Made by a program: the position numbers and the translations under genes. From Sphingomonas sp. BGYR3 (GTDB lineage: Bacteria > Pseudomonadota > Alphaproteobacteria > Sphingomonadales > Sphingomonadaceae), in contig NZ_JANZNT010000002.1 of assembly GCF_025153455.1 (NCBI RefSeq), positions 579,479-643,478 of the forward strand: a DNA stretch of 64,000 nucleotides. Direction: 5' to 3'. Numbering within the stretch: position 1 is the first letter of the stretch; every line of letters begins with the position of its first letter. Positions 25,488 to 33,718 of the stretch are shown here, piece by piece. The notes beneath the pieces were generated by a model, which made no database searches, had not been told where the DNA came from, and worked only from the letters and a program-made list of their open reading frames with translations.

Positions 25488-28469
25488 TCAGAAGCGATAG
25501 CCAAGCCTGAACTGGACCCTGCGCGGCAGGGTCAGCAGGTTCGCTGCATTGTCCGCATTGGCGGGCAGCAGCGGATCAGTGACCTGACCGGTGGCCGGGT
25601 TGATCGTGTTGTTGAAAAAGCCGTCAAAGCCGCTGAAATTGTTGTTGTTGAACACGTTCAGCACATCGACCGCGATGTTGAAATTGTCCTCCCTGCCAAA
25701 GATCGCGAAGTTCTTGGCCAGCGTGACGTTGACTTCGCAGAAGGCGAAGACCCCGGCGATGCAGTTCTTTTCCGGGTAACGCGCGGTGAATTCGTTGAAC
25801 CCGACCGACCCGCCATTGGTACCGTCCACCACCTGATACGCCTGACCCGAACCCAGCGTGGTCAGGGTCGAGAACTGGAAGCCCAGCGGCAGATCGACGA
25901 TGCCCGAAATGACGACCCGGTGCCGCTCGTCGCCCGGCGACGCGCGCCAGCCATAGGCATCCGGCGTGATCTGATCGAGGCTGAACAGATCGCCGCCATT
26001 CTTTTCGGCCTTGCCCAGCGTGTAGGCGATGTTGAGGCCCCAGCCCGACGTTTCGGTATAGTTCTTGTCGAGCGTGAAATAGAGCGCCTTGTACCGGGTA
26101 TCGAGCCCGTCAAAGCCGATCAGCACGTTGGAATATCCGGCGGCTCGAACCGCCGACAGCACCGTGCCATCGCAGCAGCCGCCAAGCCCGCCGTTGTTCC
26201 GCGTGGCGAACAGGTTGGTGTAGCCATTGCGGCCGCGCTGATACGAACCGGTCACCGACGCTTCGAACACGCCGATCCGCTGACGCACGCCAAACGAGAA
26301 CTGGTCGTTCACTGGCGGGCGGGAATCGTTCTTTACCGCGAACAATTCCGGCAGGCCGACCTGCGGATTGGCGTTGATCAGTGCCTGAAGCCCATCACGC
26401 GTCAGATAGGACGGGTTCCACCGGATCGTCGGCTGACCATCGCGGTTCGCACCGTCCGCGGAAAACCGGAAGCGGCCGATCGGGTTGATCGTGCGCGACA
26501 GTTCATCGACCGTGTTGTTGAAATTGTTGCGGTCATAATAGCGGCCTGCACCGCCGAAGATCACCGTGCTGCGGTCGCCCTTGATGTCCCAGGAAAAGCC
26601 GACGCGCGGCTGGATCGCACCGGCGAACGGTTTGCGGTCGTTACCGTCGGTGATGTAGTTTTCGGGGTCGAAATAGGCGTTCGCGGGCACGGCACGCAGC
26701 GCGGCGGCAGCGGCGGCAGGCGTGCGATATTCGTTGTTGAAGCCGTTGGTTTCGTAATCCCAGCGGACGCCCAGGTTCAGCTGAAGGCGATCGGTGATGT
26801 CCCAGTCATCCTGCAGATACAGGCCGACCTGTGTGTTCGACGCATCGATCAGCCCGGAGCCGAGGCCCAGCAACGCTTCGGCCGGAAAGGCAAAGTTCAG
26901 ATTGTTGTTGGGTTCGCGGCGGAAGAAGTAGCGCGGCTGGATATACGCCTGATTATCGAAGCTGATGTCCGTCACCTCGACACGCGCACCGAACTTGATC
27001 GCGTGGCCGGCCAGGCCGGTATAGGTGAAGTCGTTGCGGATATTGTAACCCTGTTGCAGCTCGCGCCGGGTCGAATCCTTGCCGCCGAACAGCAGCACGC
27101 CCTGATAGTCGAACGAGGCCAGATCGGGGTTCAGCGACGTCGGGTTGAATTCGTAGTTCAGATAGCTGGCGTTGAATTCGTTGACGAAATCGTCGCCGTT
27201 ATAGGTCCACTTGAACTGATAGGTATCGACGAGGTTGCGCTTGTTTTCGGCATATTCGAACGCGGTGTTGCCGCCGAAACCCTGAATGTCGCTTTCCTGG
27301 CGACGGCTGAACGACAGGTCGAAGATCTGGTTATCGTCGGGCGTCAGGGTCAGCTTGCCGAAATAGAAATCGCTGCGGAACGGGCTGACGAACGCGCCCT
27401 CGAACTCTTCGATCTGGCGACCGGAAAAGTTTTCGAATTCCGTGATGGCATCGGGCGCGCCGGTCGAACGGACGTTGAAGGCGCGGTCCTGATCATTGCC
27501 TTCATAGGCAACGAAGAAGAACAATCGGTCCTTGACGATCGGGCCGCCCAGCGAGGCGCCATATTGCTTGCGCTCGAATGCGGGTTTGGCGTTGCCTCGA
27601 CGCCGGTCGAGGAAGCTCGTCTCCGACAGCGACCGGTCGGTATACTGGCCAAAGATTTCGCCATGGAATTCGTTGGTGCCGGATTTGGTGACCGCCGTGA
27701 TGATCGCCGCGCCGGCCTGTTCATATTCCGCCTTGTAGTTCTGCGTGATGACGCGGAATTCCTGCACCGCAAGCTGGCCGAAGGGATTGCCCCGGCTGTT
27801 CTGCTGACCAGCGACGCCGCCTTCGCGCACCTTGTTCTTCAGGCTGAGGCCGTCGATGAACACGTTGACCTGTGCCGCGGGCGATGCGCCGGACGAAAAG
27901 CTCTTGTCGGTTTCGCTGTCATTGTAGCGCACGCCGGGCGCGAGCGCCGCAAAGCTCAGGAAGTTGCGGTCCGTCTGCGGCAGGACGCGGATCTGGTCCT
28001 GGCTGATGTTGGTGGCGATTTCGCTGGTCCGCGTTTCGCGAAGCCGCGAGCCGGTGACGACGATGTCCTCGCCCGTGGTCGGTTCGGCCGCTGCGGCGGC
28101 ATCATCGGCGGGGGCGGCTGCTGCCCCGAGCTGGGCATCGACCGTCGCGGCCTGACCCACGCCCACACCGATCACGCGCTCGAACGTCTCGCCGTTGGGA
28201 CCGGTTACAGTGATACGATAGGTGTCGGGCCGCACGCCGTTCAGGATGTAGCCGCCGCTGGCGTTCGTCGTCGCGGTCTGCGCGCGATTGGTGCCCGTGC
28301 TGACGATGCGGACGGTTGCACCGGATACCGGTGCGCCGCTGGCATCGGTGACGACGCCGCGGATCGATGCGGTCGTGGTCTGCGCCGCAACGGGCGCGAC
28401 CAGCGTGACGGAACCGGTCAGCGCGGTCGCGCTGGCCAGCAACAGACGGATAGCTGATGATTGACGCAT
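25488..28469 (-). CDS. TonB-dependent receptor with carboxypeptidase-regulatory-like domain
   Basis: A 993-residue outer-membrane receptor. A signal peptide ends around VAPVAAQ; residues 31-110 form a carboxypeptidase-regulatory-like fold (ASIRGVVTDASGAPVSGATV...GGYILNGVRPDTYRI); a plug domain follows (EDIVVTGSRLRETRTSEIATNIS, NVFIDGLSLKN), then a large barrel ending in LGYRF with the terminal aromatic residue. This Oar-like architecture is typical of carbohydrate receptors of Sphingomonadales and Xanthomonadales. With the glycoamylase-like protein, GH3 enzyme and LacI regulator alongside, it likely imports a glucan oligosaccharide. It starts 42 bases after the lacI-type gene on the same strand. 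Confidence 0.88.
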   Translation of the reverse strand: MRQSSAIRLLLASATALTGSVTLVAPVAAQTTTASIRGVVTDASGAPVSGATVRIVSTGTNRAQTATTNASGGYILNGVRPDTYRITVTGPNGETFERVIGVGVGQAATVDAQLGAAAAPADDAAAAAEPTTGEDIVVTGSRLRETRTSEIATNISQDQIRVLPQTDRNFLSFAALAPGVRYNDSETDKSFSSGASPAAQVNVFIDGLSLKNKVREGGVAGQQNSRGNPFGQLAVQEFRVITQNYKAEYEQAGAAIITAVTKSGTNEFHGEIFGQYTDRSLSETSFLDRRRGNAKPAFERKQYGASLGGPIVKDRLFFFVAYEGNDQDRAFNVRSTGAPDAITEFENFSGRQIEEFEGAFVSPFRSDFYFGKLTLTPDDNQIFDLSFSRRQESDIQGFGGNTAFEYAENKRNLVDTYQFKWTYNGDDFVNEFNASYLNYEFNPTSLNPDLASFDYQGVLLFGGKDSTRRELQQGYNIRNDFTYTGLAGHAIKFGARVEVTDISFDNQAYIQPRYFFRREPNNNLNFAFPAEALLGLGSGLIDASNTQVGLYLQDDWDITDRLQLNLGVRWDYETNGFNNEYRTPAAAAAALRAVPANAYFDPENYITDGNDRKPFAGAIQPRVGFSWDIKGDRSTVIFGGAGRYYDRNNFNNTVDELSRTINPIGRFRFSADGANRDGQPTIRWNPSYLTRDGLQALINANPQVGLPELFAVKNDSRPPVNDQFSFGVRQRIGVFEASVTGSYQRGRNGYTNLFATRNNGGLGGCCDGTVLSAVRAAGYSNVLIGFDGLDTRYKALYFTLDKNYTETSGWGLNIAYTLGKAEKNGGDLFSLDQITPDAYGWRASPGDERHRVVISGIVDLPLGFQFSTLTTLGSGQAYQVVDGTNGGSVGFNEFTARYPEKNCIAGVFAFCEVNVTLAKNFAIFGREDNFNIAVDVLNVFNNNNFSGFDGFFNNTINPATGQVTDPLLPANADNAANLLTLPRRVQFRLGYRF

Positions 28470-28490
28470 TGGTTTTCTTCCCTGCTAAAC

Positions 28491-28505
28491 CCCCGTTTGC
28501 CGGGG
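28491..28505. terminator. Short hairpin between LacI-type gene and receptor gene
   Basis: CCCCG and CGGGG form a 5-bp stem around TTTGC. On the plus strand a T5 run follows three bases later (28509-28513), i.e. antisense to the regulator gene; on the minus strand only GTTT follows. It may limit read-through in either direction. Confidence 0.35.
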
Positions 28506-28511
28506 CTGTTT

Positions 28512-29507
28512 TTACTGTGATGAGGACTGGGTACTGGCCCTGATAATGAGGCTGGGGCTACGAAGTTCCGTCAGCGGAACGGTTTCTCCGGACAATATTG
28601 TCGACAGGCGGTTGATGGCCCGGGCGCCGATGTCGGCAATGTCCACCGCCATCGTCGTCAGGCCCGGACTGATCAGCCGGGCAAGCGGGATATTGTCGAA
28701 CCCTGCAACCGCGATCTTGCGCGGCACATCCATGCCCGCATCGCGCAGCGCCACCATCGCGCCGATGGCCATCATGTCGTTGGCGGCAAAGACCGCATCG
28801 GCCGCGATCTGGCGCGCGGCCATCGTTGCGACCGCAGCCCGGCCCGAATCCTCGTCGAAATTCCCGGGCAGGATGATGGCGGGCAATCCGGCCGAGGCCA
28901 TTGCCTGGCGATAGCCCTGAGCGCGGTGTTCCGCCTCGATATTCCCGCGTGGGCCGGCGATGTGAACGATCGCGCGGCGGCCCGTTCCGATCAGGTGATC
29001 GACCATGGTGCGCGCGCCGGCTGCATTGTCGATCCGCAATTCCATCCTGCCCTGCCGGTTGTCGGGACAGTTGAGCAGCACGGCGGGGACATTGGCGGGC
29101 AGATGCGCGAACAACAGGTCGGGATCCACGTGCGGCGCCATGACGACCAGCCCGTCGACGCGCCCGCGCATGCTGCGCATCGCGTCGATCCCGTGCAGCG
29201 GATCGGCGTGCATGTTGGACAGCAACAGGTGCATCCCCCGCGCCGACGCCTCACGGTCCATGCCGCGCAGCATTTCGGAAAAGAACTCGCCGTGCAGGTC
29301 GGGCAGGACGACGCCGACCGTGCCCGTGCGGGACAAGCTGAGGCCGCGTGCACCGGCATGGGGAACATAGCTAAGGCGCCGGGCCGCAGTCTCCACCTTG
29401 TCCTTCAGTTCAGGGCGCACATTGGGCAGGCGATTGAGGACGCGCGACACCGACGCGACGGAAACACCCGCCTCGCGCGCCACATCCCTGATCGTCGCCT
29501 GGGTCAT
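28512..29507 (-). CDS. LacI-family transcriptional regulator
   Basis: A 331-residue repressor. The helix-turn-helix is IRDVAREAGVSVASVSRVLN (residues 5-24), with the hinge helix around SYVPHAGARGLS, and a periplasmic-binding-protein-like sensor domain follows (TVGVVLPDLHGEFFSEML, FAANDMMAIGAMVALRDAG, VAGFDNIPLARLISPGLTT). It lies between a receptor gene and a divergent GH3 glucosidase gene. A perfect palindrome of LacI-operator type sits between it and the GH3 gene, so it probably represses this locus until a sugar inducer binds. Confidence 0.92.
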   Translation of the reverse strand: MTQATIRDVAREAGVSVASVSRVLNRLPNVRPELKDKVETAARRLSYVPHAGARGLSLSRTGTVGVVLPDLHGEFFSEMLRGMDREASARGMHLLLSNMHADPLHGIDAMRSMRGRVDGLVVMAPHVDPDLLFAHLPANVPAVLLNCPDNRQGRMELRIDNAAGARTMVDHLIGTGRRAIVHIAGPRGNIEAEHRAQGYRQAMASAGLPAIILPGNFDEDSGRAAVATMAARQIAADAVFAANDMMAIGAMVALRDAGMDVPRKIAVAGFDNIPLARLISPGLTTMAVDIADIGARAINRLSTILSGETVPLTELRSPSLIIRASTQSSSQ

Positions 29508-29576
29508 GCCCGTCCGTTCATCCTCATCGGCCCGTCGGGACCGCTTTCGCGGGCGGCCTTGCCAGCCGCCTCTTGA

Positions 29577-29590
29577 TGTAACCGGTTACA
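29577..29590. promoter_or_regulatory. Predicted LacI-family operator
   Basis: TGTAACCGGTTACA is a perfect 14-bp palindrome with the central CG typical of LacI/GalR operators. It lies in the 162-base gap between the divergent regulator and GH3 genes, 80 bases before the latter. Confidence 0.8.
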
Positions 29591-29669
29591 AGAAACTACA
29601 AGCGTCTGCAATAGTCAGGCAGGGTGACTGCCTGTCCTGGGCCAAGCCGTTCGTTTTTCAGGAGAGTTT

Positions 29670-31961
29670 ATGGATCGCACCCCCCGAATCAGCCGCCGCG
29701 CGATGATGATCGGCGCTGGCGCGGTCGCGGCATGGGTTTCCTCGCCCGCCCGTGCGCTGATGCAGAATGCGGCCGCCGATTCCCTGTCCCCCCGGCTCCG
29801 CGCGCTGATCGCCAGCATGACGGTGGAGGAAAAAGCGGGACAGGTGACGCTGATGGCAGCCGCCTGGGCGGGCAGCGCCGCGAACGCGCTGAACCCGACC
29901 AAGGGCGGGGCCAATTATCAGCAGCAGCTGGACGAGGTACGGCGCGGCCGTATCGGCGGGGTGTTCAACGGCAATGGCGCGGAAATGGCGCGCCAGATGC
30001 AGCAGGCGGCGGTGCGCGATTCCCGGTTGAAGGTGCCGCTGATCTTTGCCGCCGATGTCATTCACGGCTTTCGAACCGTGTTCCCCATGCCGCTGGCCGA
30101 GGCGGGCAGTTTCGATCCCGACCTAGCTGAACGGACGTCCCGGATCGCGGCGGTCGAGGCGACGGCGGCAGGCATCGACTGGAATTTCGCGCCGATGGTC
30201 GACATTGCGCGCGATCAGCGTTGGGGACGCGGCGTCGAGGGGGCTGGCGAGGACATTCTGCTCGGCAAGCTAATGGCGGATGCGCGGGTGCGGGGATTTC
30301 AGGGGCGTCGCGGCCTTTCCGCCGATGATGCAATGGCCGCCTGTGCCAAGCATTTTGCCGCCTATGGCGCGGCAGAGGGCGGGCTGGATTACAACAGCGT
30401 CGACGTGTCCGAACGGACGCTGCGCGAGGTGTATTTTCCGCCGTTTCAGGCCGCGTTCGATGCCGGGGCAGCGACCGTGATGGCGGCATTCAACGAACTG
30501 TCCGGCGTGCCGGCCACTGCCAATCCCTGGCTTCTGTCCGACGTGCTGCGCAAGGAATGGGCATTCGGCGGCCTGGTCGTATCCGATTACACCGGCGATT
30601 TCGAACTGATCGATCATGGCTTTGCCGCCGATGAGCGCGAGGCGGCAAAGCTCGCCTTTCTGGCGGGCGTCGATATGTCGATGCAGTCCGGTTTCTACAT
30701 CAAGCATCTGCCCGACCTGGTCGCATCGGGCGAAGTGCCGATGGCGCGGCTGGATGAAGCGGTCGGCCGGGTGCTGGCGCTGAAGCAGCTGCTGGGCCTG
30801 TTCGACGATCCGTTCCGCCGCATCGACCCGCGCCGGGAAAAGACGCGGGTGCGCACCAAGGCGCATCTGGCCGTCGCGCGGGAGGCGGCGCGCCGTTCGA
30901 TCGTCCTTTTGAAGAATGACGGCGACCTGTTGCCGCTGCCGCGATCGGGCAAGCGCATCGCCCTGATCGGCCCGTTTGTTCAGGGTCAGCGCGAGTTGAT
31001 CGGGCCGTGGAACGTCTATGGCTCGGATGCAGAGGCGGTCGATCTGCTGACCGGCGTTCGCGCGCTGGTGAGCGATCCGGCGCTGGTCACCGCCGTCGAC
31101 GGATCGGGGATCGAAGAGCCGCTGGCCGGCGGGATCGAGGCGGCGGTCGCCGCCGCCAACGCGGCCGATATCGTTGTGCTAGCGATCGGGGAAAGCCAGC
31201 GCATGTCCGGTGAGGCGCAGTCCCGCACCGATATCGGCATCCCCGCGCCGCAAATGGCGCTGGCCGAGGCTGTGGCCGCAACGGGCAAGCCGGTCGTCGT
31301 CCTGCTTCGCCATGGCCGCGGGCTGGCGCTGGCGGGCGCGGTCAAGGACGCCCCGGCGATCCTTGCCACCTGGTTTCTGGGGTCGATGTCCGGTCCGGCG
31401 ACGGCCGACATCCTGTTCGGGGTGGAGGGGCCGTCGGCCCGCCTGCCGGTCAGCTTTCCCCATGCCACTGGTCAGCAGCCCTATCATTATGCGCACAAGA
31501 ATACCGGGCGACCCAATCCGCCCGGTCCGCGTCAGGATTACAAGGCGCATTACCGGGAGGCACCCAATGCCGCGCTCTATCCGTTCGGCCATGGCCTGAC
31601 TTATGGCCGCATCGAATATTCCGCCATGGAGGGGGCGGGCAGCACGCTGACCGCTGGCGGCATGATCAAGGTCGCGGCGACCATCGCCAATACCGGCACC
31701 CGTGACGCGGTGGAGGTGGTGCAGCTGTATGTCCACGACATTACCGCCAGCATCACCCGTCCGGTCCGCGAACTGAAGGCGTTTCAGCGCGTGCCTCTCA
31801 AGCCCGGCGAGCGCCGCCGCGTCGAATTCACACTGCGGCGGGAGGACCTGACCTTTGTCGGCCTCGACCTGAAACCCACGGTGGAGCCGGGCCGTTTCCG
31901 GCTGTGGATCGCCCCTTCGGCTCAGGCAGAGGGCGTGTCCGGCGAATTCACGCTGGCCTGA
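29670..31961 (+). CDS. bglX: GH3 beta-glucosidase (BglX-like), Tat-exported
   Basis: A 763-residue glycoside hydrolase family 3 enzyme. The N-terminus MDRTPRISRRAMMIG then a hydrophobic stretch to SPARA is a twin-arginine signal. The catalytic nucleophile region is GGLVVSDYTGDFELIDHG (the aspartate of SDY), preceded by VKHF-type ACAKHFAAYGA; the C-terminal sandwich and fibronectin-III-like domain (ANTGTRDAVEVVQLYVHD, ELKAFQRV) are complete. It would cut terminal beta-glucosyl units from oligosaccharides in the periplasm. GGAG lies 5 bases before the ATG. Its 3' end overlaps the convergent symporter gene by 40 bases. Linkage specificity cannot be read from sequence. Confidence 0.93.
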   Translation: MDRTPRISRRAMMIGAGAVAAWVSSPARALMQNAAADSLSPRLRALIASMTVEEKAGQVTLMAAAWAGSAANALNPTKGGANYQQQLDEVRRGRIGGVFNGNGAEMARQMQQAAVRDSRLKVPLIFAADVIHGFRTVFPMPLAEAGSFDPDLAERTSRIAAVEATAAGIDWNFAPMVDIARDQRWGRGVEGAGEDILLGKLMADARVRGFQGRRGLSADDAMAACAKHFAAYGAAEGGLDYNSVDVSERTLREVYFPPFQAAFDAGAATVMAAFNELSGVPATANPWLLSDVLRKEWAFGGLVVSDYTGDFELIDHGFAADEREAAKLAFLAGVDMSMQSGFYIKHLPDLVASGEVPMARLDEAVGRVLALKQLLGLFDDPFRRIDPRREKTRVRTKAHLAVAREAARRSIVLLKNDGDLLPLPRSGKRIALIGPFVQGQRELIGPWNVYGSDAEAVDLLTGVRALVSDPALVTAVDGSGIEEPLAGGIEAAVAAANAADIVVLAIGESQRMSGEAQSRTDIGIPAPQMALAEAVAATGKPVVVLLRHGRGLALAGAVKDAPAILATWFLGSMSGPATADILFGVEGPSARLPVSFPHATGQQPYHYAHKNTGRPNPPGPRQDYKAHYREAPNAALYPFGHGLTYGRIEYSAMEGAGSTLTAGGMIKVAATIANTGTRDAVEVVQLYVHDITASITRPVRELKAFQRVPLKPGERRRVEFTLRREDLTFVGLDLKPTVEPGRFRLWIAPSAQAEGVSGEFTLA

Positions 31962-33217
31962 CGCCCGCGCAGCGGATTGGCCAGCATCGCCGCCGCGCCC
32001 AGCGCGATGGCGATGGCGGGGCCGGCGATCATCAGCCATTGGATGGCATCGCGTGCGGCCGGTCCCGGCGTCCCGCCGCGATACCCCCATGCGGCATAGA
32101 CGGCGCCCAGCAACAGCGCGGCCAGGCCCAGGCCCAGTTTTTGCGCCAGCATGAACACGCTGAACGCCGTCGCTTCGACCCGGTGGCCGGTCGCGTCGGC
32201 ACCGTGATCCACCGCGTCGGGCAGCATGGCCCAGGCGGACAGGTGAAAGCCGCTGAGCGCTGTCTGCATGGCGCCCAGGAACAGCAGGGCCGCGGTGACG
32301 CCGACACCGGGGACCAGCGCGAACAACACGGCCGCCACGATGCCCAGCGCCGCTGCGCCCAGCCAGGTGGCCCGCGCGCCCATCCGCAATGCCAGTGCCG
32401 TCCAGGGCGGCACGGTCACCGCGCCGACAACGCCCATCATCGCCAGTGCCTGTTGCCCCGCCTCTGGTGCGGCCAGACTGTGGGTGAAGAAATACAGGAC
32501 CGAATGGCCGATGATTGCACCCGCCACCGTTGCAGCCAGTGCGGCCAGGGTCAGGGTGATGAAGGCGCGATTGCCGATCAGCGTCATCAGATCCAGCCGG
32601 ACGGATCGGGGGCCGGCCGACTGCGCCTCGATCTGCTGTTCCGGTACGAACAGGGCGACCATCAGCAGGATGGCGGTGGCCGCACCGGCAAACAGGATGG
32701 CCGTTCCGGTATAGCCATTGCCCAGGCCCGGCATGGCCAGCGCAACGGTCACCGCGCTCGCCGCGCCGAATGCCATCCGGGCACCCGACATCAGCGTCCG
32801 GTCCGCGCTGGCATGGCTGACCCGCACCGACCAGGCGGCATAGGGCAGGTTGACGACGGCATAGAGCAGCCGGAACAGGAGGTGAGCGGCCAGAATGGCG
32901 CCGATACCGCCGCCCAGCCCCTCGGCAAAGATCAGGATGAACGACAGGCCGAGCGGCAGGGCCATGATCGCCACGATGCGTCGATATCGGATGCGCCAGC
33001 GATCGACCGCAATGCCGATGGCCAGATCGGCCGCACCGTCCATCACTGCGCCCGCAGCCATCACCGATCCGGCAACCTCCGGCGAAAGCCCCAGCCGGTC
33101 GGTGTAGAAGAACAGAAGGAACAGGCTGAGCGCCTGCCAATAGAGGTTGAAGCCGAAATCGCCTGAACCGAACAGGATCGATCGGGCCGGATGCCGGGGG
33201 GGCGGGGGCGGGACCAT
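31922..33217 (-). CDS. MFS sugar symporter, glycoside-pentoside-hexuronide (GPH) type
   Basis: A 431-residue protein with about twelve membrane helices. GPH features include GSGDFGFNLYWQALSLFLLFFYTDRLGLSP near the N-terminus, VMDGAADLAIGIAVDRWRIRYRR (the conserved aspartate and arginines of the first cytoplasmic loop) and NLPYAAWSVRVS. Such proteins import di- or oligosaccharides with a cation. Next to the GH3 and receptor genes it is the best candidate for the inner-membrane step of this locus. It ends inside the GH3 gene on the opposite strand. Confidence 0.85.
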   Translation of the reverse strand: MVPPPPPRHPARSILFGSGDFGFNLYWQALSLFLLFFYTDRLGLSPEVAGSVMAAGAVMDGAADLAIGIAVDRWRIRYRRIVAIMALPLGLSFILIFAEGLGGGIGAILAAHLLFRLLYAVVNLPYAAWSVRVSHASADRTLMSGARMAFGAASAVTVALAMPGLGNGYTGTAILFAGAATAILLMVALFVPEQQIEAQSAGPRSVRLDLMTLIGNRAFITLTLAALAATVAGAIIGHSVLYFFTHSLAAPEAGQQALAMMGVVGAVTVPPWTALALRMGARATWLGAAALGIVAAVLFALVPGVGVTAALLFLGAMQTALSGFHLSAWAMLPDAVDHGADATGHRVEATAFSVFMLAQKLGLGLAALLLGAVYAAWGYRGGTPGPAARDAIQWLMIAGPAIAIALGAAAMLANPLRGRQASVNSPDTPSA

Positions 33218-33718
33218 GGCCGGTGTTTAGGGACGGGGGCGCACCGGTAAAGCGGAAATCGGATCGGCCGATACCTTGGCGGCGGCCGCCGTGTCATGCG
33301 CGATCGGGGGCATGACTGTGCCGATGCCCCTGCCGATCCCTTCTGCTTTCATCGATGTAAGTTACGTATTGTTGCGATCTATCAATAAGCTACCGATGGG
33401 GCGATACCGGCCTCGACACGGTTTTCGGGTCGCAGAGGCTAAAGCCCGCCCGGGGCGGCAGGCGTGCGCATTGTTACTCCCTTTCAGTCGCACGCCTGCG
33501 CAGCTGCCACCCGCAATCTGTAACGCGCAGCGCCGCTGCGGATCCGCCAGCCACCAGATCTGTCCCGATTTGTGTAATCCCGTTCGGGTTGCGGCCCCCA
33601 AAATGCTGGATCGTTGCGCGCGCGACGATTACCGAAAGAGGATTGCCTTTTCCGTTCAGTTCGGGCCGGTGGGGCGCGGACGTGCAAGAACCGGCGCATC
33701 GGGTTAAAGGGTACTTCA
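33218..33718. other. 500-base intergenic region without a supported gene
   Basis: Between two divergent genes. Short open frames exist on both strands but have no recognisable protein features or ribosome sites. It holds an inverted repeat at 33458-33499 and a relatively AT-rich stretch around 33350-33400 that may be promoter DNA. Confidence 0.6.
33458..33499. repeat. Perfect 11-bp inverted repeat with 20-base loop
   Basis: GCAGGCGTGCG (33458-33468) and CGCACGCCTGC (33489-33499) are perfect complements. No T-run follows on either strand. It lies 220 bases upstream of the MHYT kinase and could be an RNA element in its leader or part of a small RNA. Confidence 0.6.

Noticed and set aside
25281..28457. 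A 1058-codon open frame on the plus strand opposite the TonB receptor gene
   Set aside because: It mirrors the codon bias of the receptor gene, has no domain or signal and a low-complexity basic/acidic composition. It is a shadow of a high-GC gene.
33276..33707. A 143-codon plus-strand frame in the long gap before the MHYT kinase
   Set aside because: No ribosome site, irregular composition with many Arg, Cys and Pro, and no protein motifs.
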